DNA from: CBDBUR01 sp965212075 | GTDB lineage: Bacteria > Pseudomonadota > Alphaproteobacteria > JAPOUT01 > G958296285 | NCBI GenBank assembly: GCA_965212075.1 | Contig: OZ243043.1 | Location: 930,001-994,000 of the forward strand | DNA length: 64,000 nt | Direction of reading: 5' to 3' | In this document: positions 1 to 8,145 of the stretch, in pieces | How positions within the stretch are numbered: position 1 is the stretch's first letter | Layout: every line of letters begins with the position of its first letter | Notes under the pieces: generated by a model | Database searches by the model: none | The model's input: only the letters and a program-made list of their open reading frames with translations | Told to the model about the DNA's origin: nothing | Program-made: the position numbers and the translations under genes

Positions 1-11
1 TCGCAGAAATA

Positions 12-965
12 ATGAAGCGGCACCAGCTTGACTGGGCGCAGAAAGGCCACATACCTCTAGAGCAATTGGAGATACGCCATGACGCACTCTCTCATGTGCT
101 CAAACCCGAACACCGCAAAAAAAATCTATTCAACCCCGCTTGGTGGCATCTCATTGAAGGCGCTGAACATAGATGGGCGCGCGCGCTTAATTCAAGCCAG
201 TGTTTTGCCGTCAATCTGTTTGCGCCCGCAACCGAGCGCCCTGACCTCGCCAAAGCCCTGTTTGAAATTGTGGTTGGGACGCTGCCGCAAAATATCCCAA
301 ATATCAATATTAATGTCGGCCTTGAATTTGAACATACACCCTCCGGCGCGCGCGACTGGCTGGGTGAGCGCGGCCATCCCACGCAAGTTGATGTTTTTTT
401 TACTGCCCAAAATAACGAGAAAGTTCTTGGCCATTTGCTCGTTGAAGTGAAGCTAACCGAAAGCGAATTCGGCTCTTGTCGCGGCACAGGCAAGGACAAT
501 CCGAAGCCGGAGCGATGTCAAAATGCTGCGGCCATCATCGCTGATCCCGCGCGACAATGCTGGCTCAAAGAATCGGAGGGGCGAAAATATTGGGAGATCA
601 TCACGAAAGGCGATGAGGCCTTTGATTTCAGCGCGCTTGAACCTGATGAGCCCTGCCCCTTCAGCGGCGATCTTTATCAATTGATGCGCAATCATGCTTT
701 GTCTAAATCGCTCAAGGCCAACACTGAGGCCGCATGGTCATATTTTGCTGTCTGCATTCACCCGCAAAATCAACAGGCACAACAGCTCAAACATAAAATC
801 GCCGGATCACAAGACGCGCTTGAAAGTTTTCGCCGACTGGCAGGCGATAAAGCTCTGCGCACATTGCCGCCGGAGCAAGTCATCGCTGCCACCGAAGCGC
901 TTTATCCCGACACCGCCGACTGGGCGGCATGGATGCGCAGCCGCTATCTCCTGCCGCAAGGCTAG
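12..965 (+). CDS. PD-(D/E)XK nuclease, PGN_0703-like putative restriction endonuclease
   Basis: The 317-residue protein carries a PD-(D/E)XK nuclease core: an Asp at about residue 127 (QVDVFF), then E145-x-K147 in LLVEVKLTE, the usual metal-binding and catalytic set. The overall layout recalls the PGN_0703 family of putative restriction endonucleases, usually single genes without a recognised methylase. A Cys-containing stretch follows the core (GSCRG, later ERCQN), and the C-terminal half is helical without a motif I can name. The reading frame stays open up to the window edge, so the start could lie upstream. The gene ends 4 bp from the stop of the convergent nitronate monooxygenase gene. 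Nuclease fold is likely; target and biological role are unknown. Confidence 0.6.
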   Translation: MKRHQLDWAQKGHIPLEQLEIRHDALSHVLKPEHRKKNLFNPAWWHLIEGAEHRWARALNSSQCFAVNLFAPATERPDLAKALFEIVVGTLPQNIPNININVGLEFEHTPSGARDWLGERGHPTQVDVFFTAQNNEKVLGHLLVEVKLTESEFGSCRGTGKDNPKPERCQNAAAIIADPARQCWLKESEGRKYWEIITKGDEAFDFSALEPDEPCPFSGDLYQLMRNHALSKSLKANTEAAWSYFAVCIHPQNQQAQQLKHKIAGSQDALESFRRLAGDKALRTLPPEQVIAATEALYPDTADWAAWMRSRYLLPQG

Positions 966-969
966 AAGA

Positions 970-1950
970 CTAGGCGGCGGTGGCTTTGCCCAGCCTTGCC
1001 GCGATGATCTCTTCGGCGTCAGAGATGATGCGCTCAACCAGCTCTTTGACTGTCGGCACGTCATGGATCAGCCCCTGCACCATGCCCGCCGACCAGATGC
1101 CGTAATCGGGATCGCCCTTCTCATAAACTTGGTTGCCGCGCTTGCCCGCAACCAGATGGCCTAAATCTTTGGCGAAATCCTCAATGCCTTTCTCCTCCAC
1201 TTTGAGGACTTCCTGACTGATGAGATTTTTCGCGACCCGCGCCGTATTGCGCACCGTGCGAAACACCAGATCCGTCGCGCGCTCGTCATTTTCAACCATT
1301 TTGATTTTGATGTTGTTATGAATCTCGGATTCTTGCGTGCACATGAAGCGCGTCCCCATATTGATCCCGTCAGCGCCGAGCGCCAGCGCCGCCACCAGAC
1401 CGCGGCCATCGCCAAATCCGCCCGACGCCACCATCGGGATTTTGACTTTATCAGCCGCCGCCGGAATCAAAATCAGGCCGGGGATGTCGTCTTCGCCCGG
1501 ATGTCCGGCACATTCAAACCCGTCAATGGAGATCGCATCAACGCCCAGCCGCTCGGCCTTGAGCGCGTGGCGCACCGCCGTGCATTTATGAATCACTTTG
1601 ATCTCATGCTTTTTGAAATCGTCAATATGCTCAATCGGATTGTTGCCCGCCGTCTCGACGATTTTGATGCCCGCCTCAATGATCACGCGGCGATATTCCG
1701 CATAAGGCGGCGGCGTGAGCGTCGGCAGAATCGTCAGATTGACGCCGAAAGGCTTGTCGGTCATCTCGCGGCAGCGCCGGATCTCTTTGTCCAATGCCTC
1801 CGGCGTCGGCTGCGTCAGCGCGGTGAGGAACCCCAGAGCGCCCGCATCGGCCACCGCCGCCACCAAAGGCGCGCGCCCGACCCATTGCATCCCGCCTTGA
1901 ACGATCGGATGTTGAATCCCAAAAATTTCGGTAAAACGCGTGTTGATCAT
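970..1950 (-). CDS. Nitronate monooxygenase (2-nitropropane dioxygenase family)
   Basis: This is an FMN-dependent TIM-barrel enzyme that oxidises alkyl nitronates such as propionate 3-nitronate to carbonyl compounds and nitrite. The 326 residues match the usual length. Visible family marks are the N-terminal HPIVQGGMQ flavin-site strand, DGFECAGHPGED with the conserved active-site His, the Gly-rich VASGGFGDGRG phosphate-binding loop and ALGADGINMGTRF. The start is supported by a strong ribosome site, AGGGAGGT, just upstream of the ATG. It lies 48 bp downstream of metH on the same strand, so it may be co-transcribed with metF-metH, although no functional link is obvious. Exact substrate is uncertain, because the family also includes enoyl reductase-like members. 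Confidence 0.85.
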   Translation of the reverse strand: MINTRFTEIFGIQHPIVQGGMQWVGRAPLVAAVADAGALGFLTALTQPTPEALDKEIRRCREMTDKPFGVNLTILPTLTPPPYAEYRRVIIEAGIKIVETAGNNPIEHIDDFKKHEIKVIHKCTAVRHALKAERLGVDAISIDGFECAGHPGEDDIPGLILIPAAADKVKIPMVASGGFGDGRGLVAALALGADGINMGTRFMCTQESEIHNNIKIKMVENDERATDLVFRTVRNTARVAKNLISQEVLKVEEKGIEDFAKDLGHLVAGKRGNQVYEKGDPDYGIWSAGMVQGLIHDVPTVKELVERIISDAEEIIAARLGKATAA

Positions 1951-1998
1951 AAGACCTCCCTTTTGGTGCTTATTGGTGCGCCTATTATATAGAGATTA

Positions 1999-4900
1999 TC
2001 AGGGTGTATAGCCTAAAACCGGCGAGAGCCAGCGCTCCATCTCGGCGACGGAGCAGCCTTTGCGCGCGGCGTAGTCCTCGATTTGGTCGCGGGCGATCCG
2101 GCCAAGCCCGAAATAGACGCTCTCGGGGTGCGAAAAATAAAGCCCGCTCACCGATGAGCCCGGCAGCATCGCAAAGCTCTCGGTCAGCGAGATGCCCGCC
2201 ACAGAATGTGCATCCAGCAGGCGGAATAAGGTCGCTTTTTCGGTATGGTCGGGCTGCGCTGGATAGCCGGGCGCAGGCCGGATACCCTGATAAAGCTCTT
2301 GGATGATCTTGTCGGGGGTCAGATTTTCGTCCGGCGCATAGGCCCAGAATTCCTTGCGGACCCGCTCATGCATGCGCTCGGCGAAGGCCTCAGCCAGCCG
2401 GTCGGTCAGCGCTTTGGCGAGGATCGCACTATAATCGTCATTGTCGCCGCGCAGCCGATTGGTGAGCTTGGCCTCGCCATGACCGGTCGTGACCGCAAAG
2501 CCGCCAATATAATCCGTAGTTGATGCGATAAAATCGGCTAACGCAAAATTCGGCTTGCCGTCCCGCTTCTGCATTTGCTGGCGCAGACTATGGAACACGC
2601 CAATTTCGTCTTTGCGCGCGTCATCGCGATAGAGCCGGATGTCATCGCCCGCGCGCGCCGCCGGCCAAAAACCGATCACCGCTTGCGCTTGCACCCACTT
2701 CTCTTTGACAAGGCGCGCGAGAAATTCCTGCGCATCGTCAAAGAGCTGCCGCGCGGCGCGGCCTTGCTTGGGGTCGTTGAGGATATCGGGGAAGCGTCCG
2801 GTTAAATCCCAGCTATGGAAAAACGGCGTCCAGTCAATATAAGGCACCAGCTCATCAAGTGGATAATCGGCGAAAGATTTTGTGCCAAAGAAGCTGGGCT
2901 TCACCGGCTGGTAATTTTGCCAGTCAAATTTGGGTGCGTTGGCGCGCGCGCGCGCAAGCGGCAATCTCTGCCCCTGCGACGAGGCGCGCCGGTGCGCGTC
3001 CGCCAAATCCTGATAGCTATTTTGAATCTCATCCACATAGGCCTTGCGCGCTTTGGGCGAAATCAGCTTCTGGACGACGGAGGCCGCGCGCGACGCATCG
3101 GGCACATAGATCGCCTGCCCGCGCTGGTAGTTCGGAGAAATTTTGACCGCCGTATGGATTTTGCTCGTCGCCGCGCCGCCGATCAGCAGAGGCAGATCAA
3201 GCTGCGTGCGCTCCATCTCATTGGCGACATGGCACATTTCGTCAAGGCTGGGCGTGATCAGGCCCGACAGGCCGATCATATCAACCTGTTTCTCGCGCGC
3301 GGTTTGCAAAATCTGCTCGCAGGGCACCATCACGCCTAAATCAATCACTTCAAAATTATTGCATTGCAGCACGATGCCGACGATGTTTTTGCCAATATCA
3401 TGCACATCGCCTTTGACGGTCGCGAGCACGATGCTGCCCGCCGTTTCGGCCTGTCTGCCGGTCTTGGCTTTTTCCTCTTCAATGAAAGGTTGCAGCCAAG
3501 CGACAGATTTTTTCATCACGCGCGCGCTCTTGACCACTTGCGGCAAAAACATCTTTCCGGCGCCAAAAAGATCGCCAACAATGTTCATGCCCTCCATCAG
3601 CGGCCCTTCAATGACGCTGAGCGCCTGCGGGAATTCCTGCCGCGCCTCTTCGGTATCTTCTTCAATATAGTCGGCGATGCCATGGACAAGCCCATGGGCT
3701 AGCCGCTCGGCGACCGGCAATTCGCGCCAAGTTAAATCCTTTCCCGCCCGCGATGCGCTCTTCAGACCGGCATATTCCTGCGCCGCATCAAGCAGATGGT
3801 CGGTCGCATCGTCGCGGCGGTTGAACAGCACATCTTCAATCAGGCCGCGCAGCTTTTCAGGAACGGAATCATAGACGCTGAGCTGTCCGGCATTGACGAT
3901 GCCCATATCCATGCCGGCTTTGATCGCGTGATACAAAAACACCGAATGCATCGCCTGACGCACCGGCTCATTGCCGCGAAACGAAAATGATAGATTGGAC
4001 ACGCCGCCCGAAATATGCGCCAGCTTTAATTCGGCGCGAATCCTCTTGGCCGCCTCAAGCCAAGCGACGCCATATTCGTTATGCGCGGCAATGCCGGTCG
4101 CGACGGCAAAAATGTTCGGGTCAAAAATAATGTCTTCCGGCGCAACCCCGACCTCATCCACGAGCAGGCGATAAGCGCGCGCGCAGATCTCAAACTTGCG
4201 CAAAGCCGTTTCGGCCTGCCCCTCTTCGTCAAACGCCATGATGATCACCGCAGCACCATAGGCGCGGATTTTGCGCGCCTGCTCAAGAAAAATCGCCTCG
4301 CCCTCCTTCAGCGAAATGGAATTGACCACCGCCTTGCCCTGCACGTTTTTGAGTCCGGCCTCAATGACCGACCATTTTGACGAATCGATGACAAAGGGAA
4401 CCCGCGCAATATCGGGCTCTCCGGCGAGCAGCCGCAGAAACCGCACCATCGCCGCTTCCGAATCGATCATGCCCTCATCCATATTGATATCAATCATCTG
4501 CGCGCCGGTTTCCACCTGCTGGCGAGCGACTTCAATCGCGCGATCAAACTCATCCTGCTCTATCAATTTGCGAAACCGCGCCGAGCCGGTCACATTCGTC
4601 CGCTCGCCGATATTGACGAACGGAATCTCTTTGGTCAGCGTCAAGGGCTCCATCCCCGAAAGGCAGAGGTGATGAGACGAGGCACGCGCTTTGCGCGGCG
4701 GCACATCTTGGATCACTTCACAAAGCGCGCGAATGTGATCGGGCGTCGTGCCGCAGCAGCCGCCGACAAAATTCACGAGGCCGTCTTTCACAAAACCGGC
4801 AATCTCGGCAGCCATCTGGTCGGGGGTTTGGTCATAGCCGCCCAGCGCGTTGGGCAGTCCGGCATTGGGATAGACGCTGGTCAATATATCGGCATGGTGC

Positions 4901-5667
4901 GCGATCTCGGTCAGGAAGGGGCGCAGATGATCAGCGCCCAGCGCGCAGTTCAAGCCGATCGCCAAAGGCCGCGCGTGGCGCACCGAATACCAAAAGGCCA
5001 GAGGCGTCTGGCCTGACAAAGTCCGCCCCGCTTGATCGGTTATCGTGCCGGAGATGATCAAGGGATGAGGCAGGTTGAGATCCATAATCGCATGAAGCGC
5101 GGCCTTCGCGTTCAGCGTGTCAAAGATCGTCTCGACGAGCAAAATATCCGCGCCGCCCGCGACAAGCCCTTCAACATTTTCACGATAGGCCGCATAGAGT
5201 TCGTCATAATCAATATTGCGAAAAGCCGGATCGCCGACATCGGGCGAGATGGACGCTGTGCGATTGGTCGGCCCGATGGAACCGGCGACAAATCGGGGGC
5301 GGCCTGTCTGCGCAGCGCTGCGATCGGCGGCCTCGCGCGCTAAACGCGCGCCGGTTTGAGCTATCTCTTTCGCGCGCGCGCCCAGCTGGTAATCCTCCTG
5401 CGTGATGCGCGTTGCTGAAAAAGTATTCGTCGTGATGATGTCCGCGCCCGCCGCCAAATAGGCCTCATGGACGCCGCGCACAATATCCGGCTGCGTCAGG
5501 CAGAGCACGTCATAATTGCCCTTCAGATCTTTGGGGTGATCGGCAAAAATATCTTTGCGGTAATCCTGCTCGGCAAGCTGGTGCGCCTGAATCATCGTGC
5601 CGATCGCGCCATCAATCAGCAGGATGCGCTCGCGCGCGATCTGTTTGAGACTTTGCGCCGCGTTCAT
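1999..5667 (-). CDS. metH: Cobalamin-dependent methionine synthase
   Basis: MetH transfers a methyl group from 5-methyl-tetrahydrofolate through methylcobalamin to homocysteine. The 1222-residue protein has all four modules in order: homocysteine-binding barrel (zinc Cys in LNCALG and GGCCGTTPDH), pterin-binding barrel (FVNIGERTNVTGS), cobalamin module with GDVHDIGKNI, GLSGLITPS and LIGGAATS, where the His is the lower cobalt ligand, and the C-terminal AdoMet-dependent reactivation domain (GIRPAPGYPAQPDH). A longer frame reaches 5778, but the ATG at 5667 has a GAGGAGG ribosome site and overlaps the metF stop as ATGA, so I take that start. The gene is therefore translationally coupled to metF, which makes its methyl donor. 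No cobalamin riboswitch is visible nearby. Confidence 0.97.
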   Translation of the reverse strand: MNAAQSLKQIARERILLIDGAIGTMIQAHQLAEQDYRKDIFADHPKDLKGNYDVLCLTQPDIVRGVHEAYLAAGADIITTNTFSATRITQEDYQLGARAKEIAQTGARLAREAADRSAAQTGRPRFVAGSIGPTNRTASISPDVGDPAFRNIDYDELYAAYRENVEGLVAGGADILLVETIFDTLNAKAALHAIMDLNLPHPLIISGTITDQAGRTLSGQTPLAFWYSVRHARPLAIGLNCALGADHLRPFLTEIAHHADILTSVYPNAGLPNALGGYDQTPDQMAAEIAGFVKDGLVNFVGGCCGTTPDHIRALCEVIQDVPPRKARASSHHLCLSGMEPLTLTKEIPFVNIGERTNVTGSARFRKLIEQDEFDRAIEVARQQVETGAQMIDINMDEGMIDSEAAMVRFLRLLAGEPDIARVPFVIDSSKWSVIEAGLKNVQGKAVVNSISLKEGEAIFLEQARKIRAYGAAVIIMAFDEEGQAETALRKFEICARAYRLLVDEVGVAPEDIIFDPNIFAVATGIAAHNEYGVAWLEAAKRIRAELKLAHISGGVSNLSFSFRGNEPVRQAMHSVFLYHAIKAGMDMGIVNAGQLSVYDSVPEKLRGLIEDVLFNRRDDATDHLLDAAQEYAGLKSASRAGKDLTWRELPVAERLAHGLVHGIADYIEEDTEEARQEFPQALSVIEGPLMEGMNIVGDLFGAGKMFLPQVVKSARVMKKSVAWLQPFIEEEKAKTGRQAETAGSIVLATVKGDVHDIGKNIVGIVLQCNNFEVIDLGVMVPCEQILQTAREKQVDMIGLSGLITPSLDEMCHVANEMERTQLDLPLLIGGAATSKIHTAVKISPNYQRGQAIYVPDASRAASVVQKLISPKARKAYVDEIQNSYQDLADAHRRASSQGQRLPLARARANAPKFDWQNYQPVKPSFFGTKSFADYPLDELVPYIDWTPFFHSWDLTGRFPDILNDPKQGRAARQLFDDAQEFLARLVKEKWVQAQAVIGFWPAARAGDDIRLYRDDARKDEIGVFHSLRQQMQKRDGKPNFALADFIASTTDYIGGFAVTTGHGEAKLTNRLRGDNDDYSAILAKALTDRLAEAFAERMHERVRKEFWAYAPDENLTPDKIIQELYQGIRPAPGYPAQPDHTEKATLFRLLDAHSVAGISLTESFAMLPGSSVSGLYFSHPESVYFGLGRIARDQIEDYAARKGCSVAEMERWLSPVLGYTP

Positions 5668-6530
5668 GGCCGATCCTCCTCGCCCAGCAGCGCCGCGCAG
5701 ACAGCTTTGGTGAATTTTGCCTGATTTAAGGTATAGAAGTGAAAATGCTCCATGCCATGTTTGCGCAGATTTTCGCATTGATTGACCGCAATGTCTATAG
5801 CGATTTTGCGGCGCTGGGCGAGGTCGTCCTCATGGCCTTGATAGGCTTTGACCATCCATGCGGGAACTTGCGCGCCGCATTTTTCGGCCATCGCGACGAC
5901 GCCTTGAAAGTTCGTCGTCGGCATGATGCCTGAGCGAATTGGAATCTTAATGCCGCGCGCGCGCGCGCGATCGCGGAAGCGCAGATGCGCCTCATCATCA
6001 AACGAAAATTGCGTGATCGCCTGACTGGCGCCGGCATCTATTTTTTGCTGCAGCAAATCCATATCCGCCTGCCACGACAAAGATTCCGGATGCTTTTCTG
6101 GATAGGCGCTGACACTTATCTTGAAGTCGCCGATCTGCTTGATCGCGGTGATGAATTCCGGCGTTGACGCAAAGCCGCCGCGCGGCGCGACATAAGCGCC
6201 CATATCGGGCATGTCGCCGCGCAAGGCAACAATATGACGCACGCCATCGCGCCAATAATCGGAAACGATTCGCTTCAGCGCCGCGCGGCTCTGCCCGACG
6301 CAGGTCAAATGCGCGGCAGGGTCAATTTCGGTTTCGCGCAAGATCCGGCGGACGATCTCGTCGGTGCGCTTGGCCGTCGTGCCGCCCGCGCCATAGGTGA
6401 CCGACACAAAAACCGGCTCAAGCGCCACGAGAGCGCTCAAAGCCTTCCATAAAGCAAGCGCCATCTTCTCATCCCGCGGCGGGAAAAATTCAAACGAAAA
6501 CGCCGATGTTTCTGCTGGAGTCTGGGACAT
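5664..6530 (-). CDS. metF: Methylenetetrahydrofolate reductase
   Basis: MetF reduces 5,10-methylene-THF to 5-methyl-THF using FAD and NAD(P)H and so feeds MetH. The 288-residue single-domain barrel has SFEFFPPRDEKM at the N-terminus, FVSVTYGAGGTT, the flavin-site ALRGDMP segment, and ITQFSFD and IPIRSGIMP, in family order. The frame extends upstream to 6614, but the ATG at 6530 gives the family N-terminus and has an AAAAGG sequence ahead of it. It is the first gene of a metF-metH unit and is divergent from mlaA, with only about 50 bp between the two starts. A run of alternating CG bases near 5953-5970 encodes an Arg-Ala repeat. Confidence 0.95.
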   Translation of the reverse strand: MSQTPAETSAFSFEFFPPRDEKMALALWKALSALVALEPVFVSVTYGAGGTTAKRTDEIVRRILRETEIDPAAHLTCVGQSRAALKRIVSDYWRDGVRHIVALRGDMPDMGAYVAPRGGFASTPEFITAIKQIGDFKISVSAYPEKHPESLSWQADMDLLQQKIDAGASQAITQFSFDDEAHLRFRDRARARGIKIPIRSGIMPTTNFQGVVAMAEKCGAQVPAWMVKAYQGHEDDLAQRRKIAIDIAVNQCENLRKHGMEHFHFYTLNQAKFTKAVCAALLGEEDRP

Positions 6531-6583
6531 TTTACCTTTTATTGTTATTTTATTTTGACATTCGTTTGATATATAACAGAAAA

Positions 6584-7396
6584 ATGACAAACATGAATCG
6601 CCACCAGCGCGCACCTTCGCATGTCATCGTCATGACATTATTGGCAGCCTTCCTGCTGGCACAGGGATGCGCAACGCGCCCTGATCCTTCCGACAAAGTG
6701 GCGTTCGCTGCCTATCAGGAAGTCAATGATCCAATTGAGCCGCTCAATCGCTATTTCTTTGAACTGACGCGGTTTGCCGATTTTCTTTTTCTTCACCCGA
6801 TCTCGGAAGTTTATAAAAACGTCGTGCCGAGAACGCCGCGTCTGCTGATCAGGAACTTCTCCAAGAATGTGTCCGAGCCCGGCAATTTCGTCAACAACCT
6901 CCTGCAGGGCGAGCTGCGCCGAGCGGGGATCACCCTTGCGCGCCTTCTCCTCAACACGACGGTCGGGATCGGCGGCTTTCTTGATGTCAGCGATTATTTC
7001 TTTGGGTTCAAAGAACAAAGAGAAGATTTCGGCCAGACACTCGCCGTTTACGGAATGCCAGAAGGGCCGTTTTTCTTTATCCCCTTTGGCGGCCCGTCCA
7101 GCTTTCGCGACGTCATCGGCATCACCGGCGGCATTTTTCTCAATCCCATCAGATATGTTAATCTCAAAGATATAGACTTTCTGCTCAACATTCGCTTTCC
7201 GATAGATGTGCTTGAAGCCAGCATATCGTCGCGGCAATTCATTGAACAGATTGAGCGGGAATCCGTTGATTATTACGCCACAGTGAGAGAGTTTTATCGG
7301 CAGAACCGCCGCAATGCCATCTTAAATGGCGAATTGGACTTTGACTCTTTGCCTGAAATTCCGGATGATGATTTTTTTGATGAAGATGAAGAATGA
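6584..7396 (+). CDS. mlaA: MlaA (VacJ) outer-membrane lipid asymmetry lipoprotein
   Basis: MlaA is an outer-membrane lipoprotein ring that removes mislocalised phospholipids from the outer leaflet and hands them to periplasmic MlaC. The 270-residue product has a lipoprotein signal with LLAQGC (lipidated Cys about residue 29), then the family hallmarks VNDPIEPLNR, PRLLIRNFSKNVSEP, NTTVGIGGFLDV, EDFGQTLAVYG and PEGPFFFIPFGGPSSFRD. The tail is very acidic. The ATG at 6593 is an alternative start; the longer frame from 6506 would spoil the signal peptide. The gene overlaps mlaC by four bases. The MlaFEDB transporter genes are not in this window. Confidence 0.93.
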   Translation: MTNMNRHQRAPSHVIVMTLLAAFLLAQGCATRPDPSDKVAFAAYQEVNDPIEPLNRYFFELTRFADFLFLHPISEVYKNVVPRTPRLLIRNFSKNVSEPGNFVNNLLQGELRRAGITLARLLLNTTVGIGGFLDVSDYFFGFKEQREDFGQTLAVYGMPEGPFFFIPFGGPSSFRDVIGITGGIFLNPIRYVNLKDIDFLLNIRFPIDVLEASISSRQFIEQIERESVDYYATVREFYRQNRRNAILNGELDFDSLPEIPDDDFFDEDEE

Positions 7397-8124
7397 AAAT
7401 GAAATTGCCTCGGATGTCTAAAATTTTATTTGCCGCAGCGACAGCGCTCATTTTATCGCAGCCCGCGCCCGCCGCTGCCGTTGGCCGCGATGATAAAGAA
7501 GCTGAAGCCTTCATCAAAGATTTTACCGACAAAATCGTTCTGGTCATCGCCAATAAAAACAGAGCTTTGGCCAAGCGCCATAATGAGATTCATGATTTGC
7601 TGCTTGCTAATGTTGACACAAATCGCATCGGCAGATTTATGCTTGGACGCTATGCGCGCAAAATCAGCCGCGACGAACTCCCGACCTATATCAACTTGAT
7701 GGAAGATTACGCAATGCGCGTGTTCATTGACCGCTTATTGCTCACAAAGAACGCGCATACGGCAAGAATAAAAATACTTCGCAGCACAAAAAAAGGCTCG
7801 TCGGGCAAAGAGGCGATCATAACCTCACAGCTGACGGTGAAAAACATCAAAGAGCCGATTCAAGTGCGCTGGTGGCTCGTGCGCGATAAAAACAATCAGC
7901 TCAAGATTTTTAACATTGGCGTGGAGGGATTCTGGCTCGCGCAAGAACAGCGCGCGGCCTTTATCGCATTGATTCAAAAAAATAAAGGCGATCCGAAAGC
8001 CTTGTTAAACTATTTGCGCGGGCGGATCAAAAAGGCCAAACAGAACACGCCGCGCGAGCAGGAGCTCAGTCTGCCGCCGCGCGAGCAGCTCAGCAGGCCG
8101 CCGCGCCGTGCCACGCCGCGCTAG
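7393..8124 (+). CDS. mlaC: MlaC-type periplasmic phospholipid-binding protein
   Basis: The 243-residue protein belongs to the MlaC/Ttg2D family, which shuttles phospholipid between MlaA in the outer membrane and the MlaFEDB complex in the inner membrane. It has a cleavable signal (about residues 1-29, ending PAAAVG), then the family segments FMLGRYARK, EDYAMRVFIDRLL and WWLVRDKNNQLKIFNIGVEGFWLA. The C-terminal 30 residues are basic and Pro-rich and look disordered. The start codon sits inside the mlaA stop (ATGA), so the two are translated together, which supports a functional pair. Its stop codon lies in a hairpin shared with the convergent ettA end. Confidence 0.92.
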   Translation: MKMKLPRMSKILFAAATALILSQPAPAAAVGRDDKEAEAFIKDFTDKIVLVIANKNRALAKRHNEIHDLLLANVDTNRIGRFMLGRYARKISRDELPTYINLMEDYAMRVFIDRLLLTKNAHTARIKILRSTKKGSSGKEAIITSQLTVKNIKEPIQVRWWLVRDKNNQLKIFNIGVEGFWLAQEQRAAFIALIQKNKGDPKALLNYLRGRIKKAKQNTPREQELSLPPREQLSRPPRRATPR

Positions 8125-8145
8125 CGGCTCAGCGCGTTAGCCGCT
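8123..8145 (+). terminator. Hairpin between the convergent mlaC and ettA ends
   Basis: AGCGGCT at 8123-8129 pairs perfectly with AGCCGCT at 8139-8145 around a 9-base loop. It covers the mlaC stop codon and the last codons of ettA. On the plus strand it is followed by TATATTTG, a weak U-rich tract. It could end mlaAC transcripts; the minus-strand side has no U-run. Confidence 0.4.

Noticed and set aside
5944..5975. Alternating CG run as a Z-DNA element
   Set aside because: Similar GCGCGC runs occur all over the window as Ala/Arg codons, so this is base composition, not a special site.
6555..6577. TTGACA with TATAAC as an mlaA promoter
   Set aside because: The spacer is only 11 bases, too short for sigma-70.
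5668..6583. Cobalamin or SAM riboswitch controlling metF-metH
   Set aside because: The space before metF is only about 50 bp and no box sequence is seen.
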